Part shown: positions 25,317 through 34,588 of the stretch, piece after piece
Layout: each line of letters starts with the position of its first letter
Position numbering within the stretch: position 1 is the stretch's first letter
Source: Candidatus Omnitrophota bacterium
GTDB taxonomy: Bacteria; Ratteibacteria; UBA8468; B48-G9; DTJG01
Reading direction: 5' to 3'
Length of the DNA stretch: 64,000 nucleotides
Assembly (NCBI GenBank): GCA_023818965.1
Contig: JAMWCD010000005.1
Span: 186,001 to 250,000 of the forward strand
Program-made: the position numbers and the translations under genes
Notes under the pieces: generated by a model
Database searches by the model: none
The model's input: the letters and a program-made list of their open reading frames with translations, nothing else
What the model was told of the DNA's origin: nothing

Positions 25317-26149
25317 AGCAATCCGTTTTCCTTCTTTAAAGGTATTTCCAGCATTTCAGCAAATTTCATCGCATTTTTTGCAGCATGGCCTGCATGGCAA
25401 TTATTAAAAAAGATAAAACTTACTTCTGCCTTCTGAATCATCGATCTTGCAACCTTTTCAATTTCTTTTAATTCCTGTTCAGAATAATAGTAGTTATATC
25501 TTTCTGAAATAGGTGCATTAAACCAATTCAAGTTTCTTCCATGACATCTGAGATAGGCAATGTTTGATGTAACAATATCAACCAGTGGCATAAGACGAGG
25601 CAATCCTGGTTCATCAACAGAACAAAAAGCAATATTATTGTTTTTTAAAAATTCAAAGAATTTCTGTCTTGTCCAAGCAATATTTCTAAATTCTACGACA
25701 ACAGGAAAATCCTTTAAAAATTCCCTTGCCCTTAATATAAAATCCATTGATTCATTTGATGGATAAAAAAACACTGGAAATTGAAGAAGAACTGCACCAA
25801 GTTTATTGTTTTGCTTGAATGGCTTGATTGCTTCCTTAAATTGATTGAAGAAATTTTTTATCTGTTCCATATCAGGTCTTGTTTCAATTCTACTGTCAAA
25901 AGGGTCATGGGTCATACCCCTGAATGCCTTCACAGTGAAAGTAAAATCAGAAGGAGTTTTTTTTACCATTGCATCAAAGCTTTTCGGCGACGGAATTTTG
26001 TAATAGGTTGAATTAATCTCAACAGCATTAAAACCAATCTCATTTGCGTAGAATTCAAGCATCCTGCTTCCCCGTATTTTTTCAGGGTATATCACACCCT
26101 TCCAGTCAGGAAATGAAAAACCTGATGTTCCTATTTTGATTTTCGCCAT
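25313..26149 (-). CDS. DUF72 family protein
   Basis: A 278-residue YecE-like TIM barrel: IGTSGFSFPDWKGVIYP, EINSTYYKIPS, FTVKAFRGMTHD, VVEFRN and CHGRNLNW are DUF72 signatures. The biochemical role is unknown; a nuclease or sugar-related function has been suggested for relatives. Its start overlaps the end of the upstream GHL10-like gene by 19 nt, so the two are co-translated. Confidence 0.92.
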   Translation of the reverse strand: MAKIKIGTSGFSFPDWKGVIYPEKIRGSRMLEFYANEIGFNAVEINSTYYKIPSPKSFDAMVKKTPSDFTFTVKAFRGMTHDPFDSRIETRPDMEQIKNFFNQFKEAIKPFKQNNKLGAVLLQFPVFFYPSNESMDFILRAREFLKDFPVVVEFRNIAWTRQKFFEFLKNNNIAFCSVDEPGLPRLMPLVDIVTSNIAYLRCHGRNLNWFNAPISERYNYYYSEQELKEIEKVARSMIQKAEVSFIFFNNCHAGHAAKNAMKFAEMLEIPLKKENGLL

Positions 26150-27924
26150 TTTCTCCAGTCAAGGGTATTTCTTAAAAATGGGTCGGCACAATAAACATCT
26201 GCCTGATAAACAAAAATTCCATCAGCACCTTCTTTGAAAAATTTTTTTATATCATCCATCACCTGCGATGGATTTCTGTAAAGAGATAATTGAAAATTAA
26301 AAAATGAACCAATATGGGTAAGCCATCCATCAATAATTCCAAAAACCTTGCATCCATAGTCCCTCCATTTGATATATGGTTTCAAAGATACCAGCGGCTG
26401 ACGAGATAAAAGATTTGATGGAACGACACATTGAACAATCTGTTTTCTAACAAGTTGTTCAAAAACTCTGTAATAGGTGACATCACTGGCAGGAATCCGA
26501 ACAGTTAATGGAATTTTCTTATTTGATACCTTATCAATTTTTTCTCTAATAAGATAAAAGAGTTTGATAAGGTCATCTTCTGTATGATAGTATGGATACC
26601 TCATGCAATCTATTGAAATACCATCAGTACCCCATTCGACAAATTCTTTTATGATTTCTGCCGCATAGTTTCTTGTTTCATCCCTGTTATATCTTAAAAT
26701 ATTGTGTGTCCTCCAATCAGGATGTTCTCTTGAAATTCTTTCTTCAAAATCTGTCCCTGGATAACAGTTTGTTAACCCTGCATTCGCATAATGAACCATT
26801 CCAAGTTTTCTACAGACATCAATTGTTTCCTTCAGCACATCCAGTGACCTCACCATTGAAGCAGGACCAGGACTGAATGTTCCATCATCACCCATCATTG
26901 CACCTTTATCATGTCTTTCCACAATATTACTGTGATGCAGTGTTTTTGAACCAAATCTGATGATTTGATTATGAATCTCATTTGCTCCCATTTCTCTGTA
27001 CAATTTCATTGCTTCCTCAACCTGCCATTTGTGGTCAAGGTTATAAAAAAATGCCCAGGAATATGGTTCAAAATATAATGCGAGGGTTTTATTTTTCCAC
27101 TTCAAATTGGTCTTCAATATGTTAATTTGTTTTTCCCTTGCAGGAACAAATTTAATATAGTGAATTGCACCAAAAGGATATTTTTCAGGTTCTCTTTTTT
27201 GTATGGGTGCTGGACTGATTTCTATTACACTTTCTTTTTTCAATTCTATGGTCTTCCAGAAAATTTCTTTATGAAATTTGTTTTGAAATTCGGGTCTGTT
27301 TCTTTCTGCAACAAAAGGATATCTTATCCCTTCATCCGGTGATTTAACAAACATATGAATAATTCCATATTTAATGCCAAAATACACATTGTATTTTCCT
27401 GTGATGGCGGGTTTTATAAACACTGGTTTTTCGTATCCAGAAACATTTGTCAAACAATCATTATCAACAATTTCCCATCCTATCTCAGGTAAATATTCTT
27501 GCCAGTTATTGATAATCACTGCATCAGACACTTTCAAAACCAGTTCATTTTTGAATGTCTGGACACTATTTTTTTTTAATATTTCAACACAGGTATAAAT
27601 CTTACCTGAAAATTGATTAAGATTGTTTAAAAAAAGATTCCAGTAAACAGTATGAACATTTCCATTAAAATAAACCCTTCCAAATCTGACTGCCTGATTC
27701 CATTCCCAGAATGTTGATTCTATAAGGGTATCAGAATCAATTCCCAGGAAAATACAACAATCCTTCCATTCAACACCATCAAGTGAATAAGAAAATTTCG
27801 CTCCATAAATATCATCGGAACAATTTAAAAACCGTATCTCACAAAGCGCTGCATCCGTCATTTGCTTAAATCTAACCATACTATCTTCTACGGTTTTGTT
27901 TTTCCTTCCCTCATATATTATCAT
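26131..27924 (-). CDS. GHL10-like glycoside-hydrolase-fold protein
   Basis: A 597-residue protein without a signal peptide. Residues 1-about 250 look like beta-sandwich modules (KFSYSLDGVEWKDC). Residues about 270-590 form a TIM barrel like the GHL10/putative glycoside hydrolase families: VEEAMKLYREMGANEIHNQI, MVHYANAGL, GISIDCMRYPYYH (a conserved Asp/Arg on a beta-strand end) and GADGIFVYQADVY. Substrate unknown. A GTGATA-CC-TATCAC palindrome sits 3 nt before the ATG. It overlaps DUF72. Confidence 0.7.
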   Translation of the reverse strand: MIIYEGRKNKTVEDSMVRFKQMTDAALCEIRFLNCSDDIYGAKFSYSLDGVEWKDCCIFLGIDSDTLIESTFWEWNQAVRFGRVYFNGNVHTVYWNLFLNNLNQFSGKIYTCVEILKKNSVQTFKNELVLKVSDAVIINNWQEYLPEIGWEIVDNDCLTNVSGYEKPVFIKPAITGKYNVYFGIKYGIIHMFVKSPDEGIRYPFVAERNRPEFQNKFHKEIFWKTIELKKESVIEISPAPIQKREPEKYPFGAIHYIKFVPAREKQINILKTNLKWKNKTLALYFEPYSWAFFYNLDHKWQVEEAMKLYREMGANEIHNQIIRFGSKTLHHSNIVERHDKGAMMGDDGTFSPGPASMVRSLDVLKETIDVCRKLGMVHYANAGLTNCYPGTDFEERISREHPDWRTHNILRYNRDETRNYAAEIIKEFVEWGTDGISIDCMRYPYYHTEDDLIKLFYLIREKIDKVSNKKIPLTVRIPASDVTYYRVFEQLVRKQIVQCVVPSNLLSRQPLVSLKPYIKWRDYGCKVFGIIDGWLTHIGSFFNFQLSLYRNPSQVMDDIKKFFKEGADGIFVYQADVYCADPFLRNTLDWRKWRKSK

Positions 27925-27927
27925 AAT

Positions 27928-27941
27928 GTGATACCTATCAC
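27928..27941. promoter_or_regulatory. Perfect 14-bp palindrome at the GHL10-like start
   Basis: GTGATA-CC-TATCAC, 3 nt upstream of the start codon of the 26131-27924 gene. It could be an operator, or could fold at the ribosome site. Confidence 0.35.
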
Positions 27942-28093
27942 GAAATTCTGAAGCCCTTGATTGTCAGTGGACTTTTGACACAACAATTTTTGACTTCACC
28001 TCCATCTGCTGAAATCTTTAATATGATGTATCAACTATCTTGAGGGCATCGAAATGGGCTTCCGCCGCGGCCGCGGGCTTCGGGTTTCATTTT

Positions 28094-29350
28094 TTATTTT
28101 AATTTCAGGTTATAAAGTTCTACTGGATTATCACGGAACCACCTCTTTATTATATATTCTGCCTGTTCTTCTTTTAACCTCCCATCTTCCATACGCTTTG
28201 CCAGAACTCTCGCTATATCCTCTTTTGCCATTGTTAAATGTCCATAAACCTTTTCTAAGGCGGTATGGAGATAATCACCTCCGAATGCAAGTATTTTATT
28301 CACAGGGACAAGGTCTATTGCTTCATCAACCGCATCCATTGCAAATCTCTGCGATATGATATGTGTCCAGCAGAAGTTAAGCCATACATTTGAAAATCCT
28401 TTACCGAGCATAAGTGTCTCCCTTACCCATGGATATCCTAAGTGGTATACATCAAATCTTACATCAGGATATTTTATAAGCAATGGTATTATATGAAGCG
28501 GATGCAGGTCACGGAAATCGCCCCAGTATCCGGTATGAACTGCCACAACCATATCATATTTCCCTGCAAGATTTATTCCATAATCTATCAGATAACTATG
28601 CAAAGGTGATGGGCTGCTAAAAAAAGGACATTTCTTAACAGATATCTCCATCTTACCAGAAGATATCTTCTGAAAGATGGATTCTGCTTCGTTCCTATTT
28701 GTTTGAGAATATGGCAGAGATACCATTTTCAATCCAACAGCACCTTCTTTTTTTACTCTTACCACATATCTTTCCATCGCTTCCATATAATCATCGAGGG
28801 TTTTTATACTTGCATCCGGTTCAAAAACCGGGTGTAATAAATCTTCTTTTTTCTCAAGTGAATAAAGCATTGGCATCACAGGTGTAAGAAGTTCTGTGCC
28901 TGTATCAGTTCTTCCACACTGGGTAAGGCATGTCCTGATATTGCAGGTATCTCTTAATATCTTTTTATAAATCCCTGGCTTATTAAATTCCTTTATCCTT
29001 TGAGAAATCAAGCCACAGTTTTCTTCTGTTATATCGTCAAATCCATAGAACTTTTCCAAAGCAATGAGAACCGCCCTGCAATATGATGTGTATCTTATAT
29101 TTTTCCAGAAAGGGCTAAATTTCTTCCACCGTATTTCCACAGGGCTCTCTTTATTAAAAAGGCAGTTGTAATCTTCTTCCTTCATCCCTGATCTTAAGAT
29201 GTCTCCCTTAGTATAATGTGAAAAAAGAGTAAAAACATCAAGATTTTTTGATGTCCTGTCTTCTTCAGGTGAAAGATGTTCATGACAATCAATAATCTCG
29301 ATACCATCAATAATCTTCAATATTTCTTTTTCTGTTTGAGAAAGTTTCAT
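28094..29350 (-). CDS. Amidohydrolase-2 family protein
   Basis: A 418-residue metal-dependent TIM-barrel hydrolase or decarboxylase-like protein: IDCHEHLSPEED gives the H-x-H metal pair, VAVHTGYWGDFRDLHPLH gives the strand-5 His, FDVYHLGYPWV the strand-6 His, and AFGGDYLH the strand-8 Asp. The layout resembles uronate isomerase-like and amidohydrolase-2 proteins, fitting the sugar-oriented neighbourhood. AGGAGGTGG lies before the ATG. Upstream lies a graveyard of gene fragments, so it starts its own transcript. Confidence 0.85.
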   Translation of the reverse strand: MKLSQTEKEILKIIDGIEIIDCHEHLSPEEDRTSKNLDVFTLFSHYTKGDILRSGMKEEDYNCLFNKESPVEIRWKKFSPFWKNIRYTSYCRAVLIALEKFYGFDDITEENCGLISQRIKEFNKPGIYKKILRDTCNIRTCLTQCGRTDTGTELLTPVMPMLYSLEKKEDLLHPVFEPDASIKTLDDYMEAMERYVVRVKKEGAVGLKMVSLPYSQTNRNEAESIFQKISSGKMEISVKKCPFFSSPSPLHSYLIDYGINLAGKYDMVVAVHTGYWGDFRDLHPLHIIPLLIKYPDVRFDVYHLGYPWVRETLMLGKGFSNVWLNFCWTHIISQRFAMDAVDEAIDLVPVNKILAFGGDYLHTALEKVYGHLTMAKEDIARVLAKRMEDGRLKEEQAEYIIKRWFRDNPVELYNLKLK

Positions 29351-29398
29351 CTGCCACCTCCTCAGTGTTTTCTACCTTTTCTTTGTGATATATGTTAT

Positions 29399-29514
29399 TT
29401 ATTGCCTGTTGAGTTTTTCTGCTTCTTCCCTTAGAACCCCATGCGGACAGTAATACCATTTTTCTCAAGTTCCTTCATCCTTTTTCCTGATACCAGCGGA
29501 TTAGGGTCTTCCAT
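29399..29514 (-). pseudogene. ribD fragment (riboflavin deaminase/reductase)
   Basis: MEDPNPLVSGKRMKELEK then NGITVRMG matches the RibD deaminase-domain end (canonically EDPNPLVAGKG...). After one frameshift the match goes on as GVLREEAEKLNRQ, which is the following RibD segment, and then stops. Both ends of the gene are missing. Confidence 0.7.
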
Positions 29515-29567
29515 TGTGTCCTGGTTTCAAGATGTGGTTACAGATTGACACTCCAGAACCCCCTTTT

Positions 29568-29750
29568 TTACTCCATTTTTTTCTCAGAACCGCAGGCAAA
29601 AATCAGATTCCTTCCCAACACTTCATTTTCGCCTCTGATTACCTCTGATGTTCTGACTTTAATACTTTCTTTTTGTTCTGTCAAATCCCTTGTAGTTTGA
29701 AAGATAAAATGCCGTATTTTACCAGGGTAACTTGTCAACAAATTGGTCAT
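29568..29750 (-). other. Unrecognised 60-codon open frame in a gene graveyard
   Basis: It begins in a TAATG overlap with the transposase HTH fragment and has no recognisable domain. It may be another decayed fragment rather than a gene. Confidence 0.2.
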
Positions 29751-29890
29751 TATGCCATACCCTGACTCTTTATTCTCTGAATCTGCCTGAGAGACAAAGA
29801 TAATTGCTCTGCTACCTGTCTCTCTGTAATTACTCCAGAAACCAAAAGATTTATCACTTCAAACAGTTTCTTTATCTCTACTGAATATAT
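29750..29890 (-). pseudogene. Transposase N-terminal HTH fragment (ISNCY-like)
   Basis: About 46 codons read VEIKKLFEVINLLVSGVITE then RQVAEQLSLSLRQIQRIKSQ. This is the helix-turn-helix that opens ISNCY-type transposases (G-x-I-T-x-x-x-A-A-x-x-L-x-L-S-x-R-Q-x-x-R). It ends at TAA with no catalytic domain. Confidence 0.55.
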
Positions 29891-29935
29891 CTTTCAAATC
29901 AAGAACGACTTTCTATCTTTTTTGACAACAAAAAA

Positions 29936-29964
29936 TTGACAGGTGAGATTAGATAGGGTAAGTT
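29936..29964 (+). promoter_or_regulatory. Promoter of the DUF4838 gene
   Basis: Consensus TTGACA (29936-29941), a 17-bp spacer and TAAGTT (29959-29964), 56 nt before the ATG. A second TTGACA lies 15 bp upstream. Confidence 0.55.
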
Positions 29965-30020
29965 AAATGCAAACGTAGTTTACCAAATATTTACCGAGAA
30001 GAAATCACAGGAGGTTAAAA

Positions 30021-32672
30021 ATGGGTATTCGTTTGATAGCAGGTCTTGTGTATATAATTGCGTTTGCTGGCTCATCATTTGCTGGTTTTTCTCCGCACAT
30101 CACACCTGAAACAAGAAATCAATCCAGAAGTAAAGAAACTGTCCTGATTGCAGAGGATGGTCTTGCAAAACTTCCTGTGGTTATATCAGATACAGCAGAT
30201 TCAATAACCATACAGGCAGCGCAGGAGTTGACAGCATACCTTGAAAAAATTACAGGAGCAAAATTTGAGATTAAAAAGGGTTATGCAGGTCCAGGAATTT
30301 ATGCAGGGACTATTAATGAATTTCCCACTCCTTTTGCTTCAAAAGGTCTGGAAATTTATGATAATTATGATGGGAAGGAAGCATATGCCATACGCACAGA
30401 AAATCACAGCATAAAACTTCTTGGTGCAACTTCCACTGGTACTTCATATGCTGTCAGCAGATTTTTTGAACTTCTCGGCTGCCGTTTTTTCTTTCAAAAT
30501 CCTGCGTGGGAAGTAATACCGAAATCTCAAAAACTTTCATTCAATCTTAATGAAACAGATAGGCCGGAGGTATTATCAAGATATCTCGGATATCCGCTGT
30601 CAACCAATTTTGAGCCCCAGGATCCTGATGAAGGTGCCCTGCTGCGCGCCTGGTGGAGACACAACCGCGTGGGTAAATCACTTAACACATCTGTAGGACA
30701 TTGCTGGCCTGAAATTATAAGACATTTTAAAAAAGAGTTTGACCAACATCCTGAATACCTGGCTATGGTCAATGGAGAACGCAGGGGCAATCAATTGTGT
30801 GTTTCAAATCCTGAAGTCGTCAAACTTGCAATCAGGTATGTGCAGGATTTTTTTGATAAACATCCAGAAGCCGATATGATTGGCGTGGGACCAGACGATG
30901 GTGGTGGCTATTGTACATGCCCTGAATGTTCAAAACGCTGGCCAAACCCGGGAGACATGGCATTCTATCTAACCAACGAAGTGGCAAAAGCAATTAAAAA
31001 GAGTCACCCTGGAAAGATGGTTGGCATCTATGCATACAACTGGCACTGCGACCCACCTCCATTTCAACTTGAACCAAATGTTTATGTTGAACTTACAACT
31101 GCCCTGCTTTTGAATACGAAATACGGCTTTGATGAACTTCTGAAAATGTGGCCTGAAAAATGCAAGTATTTTGGTCTCTATGACTATTGGGCTGTATATG
31201 ACTGGATAAGGGATAGATTGCCTTCAGGAAGAACAGGAAATACTCAATATGTCGCGGAAAAATTACCATATTATATCAAGCATGGCATCTGTAGTCTCTC
31301 TGCAGAAAGTGGAAATAGTTGGGGTAGCCAGGGGCTCGGTTATTATCTTGGGGCAAGGATGTTGTGGAATTCAAAAACAGATATTGAGGAATTGAAAAAG
31401 GATTTTTATGAAAAGGCATTTGGCCCAGCAGCCCGAACTATGAAAAGATATTATGAAAGAATAGACATTGCAAATAAGCCACTGATAGGACCAACATTTT
31501 ACCGGTTATGTATAGATGATCTTCAGCAGGCAGAGAAAGAAGCATCAAATCATCCTGAAATACTTGCAAGGATTGAACAATTGAAACAGTATCATGTGTT
31601 CTTATATCTTCTAAGAAAAACATATGATGACAGGGGATTGAGTAATGACGAAAGAAAAAAATGGGCTTTTGAAATGTTGAAATGGAACTACAGAATCAGA
31701 AATACATATATGACATTCTGGAGTTTTTTTGCAGACCAGACCACACGGCAATTGTCGCAGGAATTTAATGAGCCGTCATGGTGGTGGTGGAAGATGCACA
31801 GTGAGAAAAAGCAAGATGAAATTCCATACAGAATCAAAACTCCTGTTACTCCTGAAGAAACAGAAAAATGGTTGGAAATAGCAAAAAAGGAATATGGCGA
31901 GCCAATCAGTTATGAAGAAAAAATTTTCAGTAAGAAACTTGTTGCCCCTGAATTGAAGGAAATACCGGCTCAAGCAGATCGGCTTCTTTTTATGAGTCAG
32001 GGTGGATTCAATGTGGCTCTGGCAAGTATAAACGGAGAACCCCTGGAATTAACTATTCATCATGGGACAATTTACAAGAATTTTCCTGATGGAAAATATA
32101 CTCTTTCAGATGCTGACGGAAAAATTATCGCAGAAGGCCGAATTCCTTATGGGGAGAACAAACTTTCACTGAAGGTCCCTAATCCTGGCGTGTACCTGTT
32201 TAAGTATGATGATTTTGCTGCAGGATGCCAGTTAATCCCATCAGATAAGACAAAAACAGCGTTCATTTTGAGCAAAGGCGAACATTTCCCGGTATACAAT
32301 CATAACTACCTCTATTTTTATGTGCCAAAAGGAACAAAGGAAATCTATCTGTATGCACTTCGTACCTGGCCAATAGGTATATGTATGCCTGATGGCACAT
32401 GGTTAGGCGAAGACAAACCTATTTATCATCATCCGCGTTCACTCAAAGCAGATGGATCGTATCAAAAAATTGAAGTTCCAGAGGGTATGGATGGAAAGGT
32501 ATGGAAATGCGTGGATATGGTGTCTGGCAGTTTCTATTTTTTCAATATCCCCAATCTTTTGTTTGTGAAACCGCAGGATATTATTGTACCTGAAGAAGTC
32601 GCAAAAAGGGATGGGCTTATCCCGTTTCCTGTAAAGGGCTCAACTGAACCTGCCAGAAAGGAAAAAAGATAA
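30021..32672 (+). CDS. Exported DUF4838 protein (alpha-glucuronidase-like N-terminus)
   Basis: An 883-residue secreted protein with signal peptide (LIAGLVYIIAFAGSSFAG). Residues about 45-130 match the alpha-glucuronidase N-terminal-like domain (IQAAQELTAYLEKITGAKFE). Residues about 190-470 are the DUF4838 TIM barrel (IGVGPDDGGGYCTCPECSKR, VGIYAYNWHCDPP, YGLGYYLGARML-like LGYYLGARMLWN). The C-terminal 250 residues look like beta-sandwich modules. Relatives occur in Planctomycetes, Lentisphaerae and other polysaccharide degraders; a glycoside hydrolase role is likely, with unknown substrate. AGGAGG precedes the ATG. It is monocistronic. Confidence 0.85.
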   Translation: MGIRLIAGLVYIIAFAGSSFAGFSPHITPETRNQSRSKETVLIAEDGLAKLPVVISDTADSITIQAAQELTAYLEKITGAKFEIKKGYAGPGIYAGTINEFPTPFASKGLEIYDNYDGKEAYAIRTENHSIKLLGATSTGTSYAVSRFFELLGCRFFFQNPAWEVIPKSQKLSFNLNETDRPEVLSRYLGYPLSTNFEPQDPDEGALLRAWWRHNRVGKSLNTSVGHCWPEIIRHFKKEFDQHPEYLAMVNGERRGNQLCVSNPEVVKLAIRYVQDFFDKHPEADMIGVGPDDGGGYCTCPECSKRWPNPGDMAFYLTNEVAKAIKKSHPGKMVGIYAYNWHCDPPPFQLEPNVYVELTTALLLNTKYGFDELLKMWPEKCKYFGLYDYWAVYDWIRDRLPSGRTGNTQYVAEKLPYYIKHGICSLSAESGNSWGSQGLGYYLGARMLWNSKTDIEELKKDFYEKAFGPAARTMKRYYERIDIANKPLIGPTFYRLCIDDLQQAEKEASNHPEILARIEQLKQYHVFLYLLRKTYDDRGLSNDERKKWAFEMLKWNYRIRNTYMTFWSFFADQTTRQLSQEFNEPSWWWWKMHSEKKQDEIPYRIKTPVTPEETEKWLEIAKKEYGEPISYEEKIFSKKLVAPELKEIPAQADRLLFMSQGGFNVALASINGEPLELTIHHGTIYKNFPDGKYTLSDADGKIIAEGRIPYGENKLSLKVPNPGVYLFKYDDFAAGCQLIPSDKTKTAFILSKGEHFPVYNHNYLYFYVPKGTKEIYLYALRTWPIGICMPDGTWLGEDKPIYHHPRSLKADGSYQKIEVPEGMDGKVWKCVDMVSGSFYFFNIPNLLFVKPQDIIVPEEVAKRDGLIPFPVKGSTEPARKEKR

Positions 32673-33199
32673 CCTGTTGATGTGGTTCTTATGAAACTGT
32701 TTTATATTGGTTTCAAAAGATAAAAATGGCATTGGAAGCAATCAAGGTGAAAAGACAATAGATGAGGAGCGACTACCTGAACGTCAGACACAGCAAAATT
32801 TTATGAGTTTTTTACAGCCCTTTCAGAAAGGACAAAATATTTTTTTCACCCCCATCAATTTGACAGGAAAACAACAGAAAGATTATGCAGGGAAAAAGAT
32901 AAAAATACAGTAAGATTTGTTATAATAATGGATGAGAAAATAGTAGGATATGGTTTTTTATGGAATCTGAATAATGATTTCCCATGCCTCGGGATTTGTA
33001 TCAGGGATGATGTTCAGGGAAAAGGAATAGGCAAAGGACTGATGGAATAGTTGATAAATTTTGCAAAGGAAAAAACTTGACAGATTTATTAAGAGAGGAG
33101 GGTAGGAAATACAGGTAAACAAGAGCTCTTAAGGGAGAGGACAAAGGAAATGATTAGCCAAAGTTTTTAGAAGAACCAAACTTTCCTCAGGAGAGAAAA
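32673..33199. other. Gene-poor 527-bp stretch
   Basis: It holds a GNAT fragment at 32928-33080 and otherwise no feature I can support. An open frame at 32707-32913 (68 codons) has no recognisable domain, no Shine-Dalgarno and biased composition. Confidence 0.4.
32928..33080 (+). pseudogene. GNAT acetyltransferase fragment
   Basis: The frame reads CLGICIRDDVQGKGIGKGLM, the acetyl-CoA-binding motif A of GNAT enzymes (R/Q-x-x-G-x-G/A). A TAG then interrupts it, and beyond it the same frame goes on as LINFAKEK, as expected for the next helix. The N-terminal half and everything after are missing. Confidence 0.65.
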
Positions 33200-34576
33200 A
33201 TGAAAAACATAAAATGGCATATCGAGGGTGGATTTGAACCTCACGATGTTAAACAAATTCATGACCTTGCCCTGAAAATGATTGATGAAATTGGAATACA
33301 TACCCCTTCAAAACAAGCAATCCAAATTCTTTCTTCAGAAAAGGGGGTGAAGATTAAAAATGAAACAAGGGTTTGTATTGTACCCGAAAAAGTAGAACAA
33401 CTACTCGGGCCATTTCCCAGAAAACAAAATACCTCTCAGGATTCAGAACCAAAATTTTACGTTTCAGGTTATTCATTAAGGTGCTATGATTTTAGAACAG
33501 GTGAAATCAGAAAACCAGCATCAAATGATTTGATTGAATTTACGAAAATCGGACATAGTTTAGGAGTTTCTGGTAATGCAACTGTAATGCCTCTTGACCT
33601 TCCGCAGAAACTTGCAGAAATTGCAACCTATAAATTGTGCCTTGATGTTTCCGATAGAATATGGGGTGCAGGTATTTTCAGTGATTCTGACGTGTTTGAC
33701 ATGGTTCAGGAAATTCAGACGATAGTTGGTCTCAATTATTCGGTTGGTATGCATATGATTAGCCCAATGGCTTTCGACCCATTTTTACTTGACATGGCTA
33801 TGAGATATATTCCGAAAAAAGCATCGTTTTCAGTGGGAAATATGCCAATGCAGGGAGCAACAACTCATATTAATCCTTTTATTGCAATTGCTCAGTCATG
33901 CGCTGAAGTGATTGGTGGTGCATCCATACTAAAAATTCTTTCCCCTGAATCAAATATTAGTTTTGTCCCATTTCTTTATCCTTTTGATATGAAATATGGA
34001 ACAATTGTTTATGGAGGACCTGATTTTCTTTTAACAAATCTTGCTTTGATTGAAGTTGCAAAATTTTATGGAATATCTGTGATGGCAAAAGCGTTTAATA
34101 CAATGGCAAAATTCCCTGATGATGCACAGTTTGGTTTTTGCTCCGCAGTATGCCTTGCAACGATGCTGGCAGGACTAAAAAATTTTGGCTGGGCAGGTGT
34201 TATCTCCATTGATGAAGTCGCATCAGTTGAGGCAATGATTATTGAATACGAAATTTTTAAAGCAATAAGGCATATTGCAAATGGTATATATTATGATGAA
34301 AACATTGACCTGAATGAAATCAAAAAGTGCATTGAAGATGGAACCTTTTTGACAAATGAAGATACAATAAAAAATTGCAGAACACAGTTTTTTAATTCTG
34401 ATATTTTCTCAAATGAGACACTCGCCATATGGAAAAGAAATGGGAAAAAATCAATTCAGGATAGAGCAAGAGAAAAAGCACACCAGCTTCTAAAATCGCA
34501 TAATTTTCAGAGAGACCCAGTACAACAGAAGGAACTGGACAAAATCTGGGAAAAAGCAAAAAAACTCTTTGGATAA
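33200..34576 (+). CDS. MttB-fold (trimethylamine/glycine-betaine methyltransferase family) protein
   Basis: A 458-residue protein of the MttB superfamily: it opens HDLALKMIDEIGIHTPSKQA and contains FYVSGYSLRCYDFRTGEIRK-type strands, QGATTHINPFIAIAQSCAEV and a long C-terminal helical tail. Full frame without an internal TAG, so it is a non-pyrrolysine member (like MtgB). Such enzymes move a methyl group from a quaternary or tertiary amine to a corrinoid protein, but no corrinoid partner gene is nearby. AGGAGAG precedes the ATG, and a sugar-epimerase-like gene follows after 12 nt. Confidence 0.82.
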   Translation: MKNIKWHIEGGFEPHDVKQIHDLALKMIDEIGIHTPSKQAIQILSSEKGVKIKNETRVCIVPEKVEQLLGPFPRKQNTSQDSEPKFYVSGYSLRCYDFRTGEIRKPASNDLIEFTKIGHSLGVSGNATVMPLDLPQKLAEIATYKLCLDVSDRIWGAGIFSDSDVFDMVQEIQTIVGLNYSVGMHMISPMAFDPFLLDMAMRYIPKKASFSVGNMPMQGATTHINPFIAIAQSCAEVIGGASILKILSPESNISFVPFLYPFDMKYGTIVYGGPDFLLTNLALIEVAKFYGISVMAKAFNTMAKFPDDAQFGFCSAVCLATMLAGLKNFGWAGVISIDEVASVEAMIIEYEIFKAIRHIANGIYYDENIDLNEIKKCIEDGTFLTNEDTIKNCRTQFFNSDIFSNETLAIWKRNGKKSIQDRAREKAHQLLKSHNFQRDPVQQKELDKIWEKAKKLFG

Positions 34577-34588
34577 CAAAGGAGTACT

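Noticed and set aside
32707-32913. A 68-codon frame after the DUF4838 gene
   Set aside because: No domain, no ribosome site and Gln/Lys-biased sequence; more likely non-coding.
33200-34576. Pyrrolysine (amber) codon in the MttB-fold gene
   Set aside because: The 458-codon frame has no internal TAG, so it belongs to the non-pyrrolysine group.
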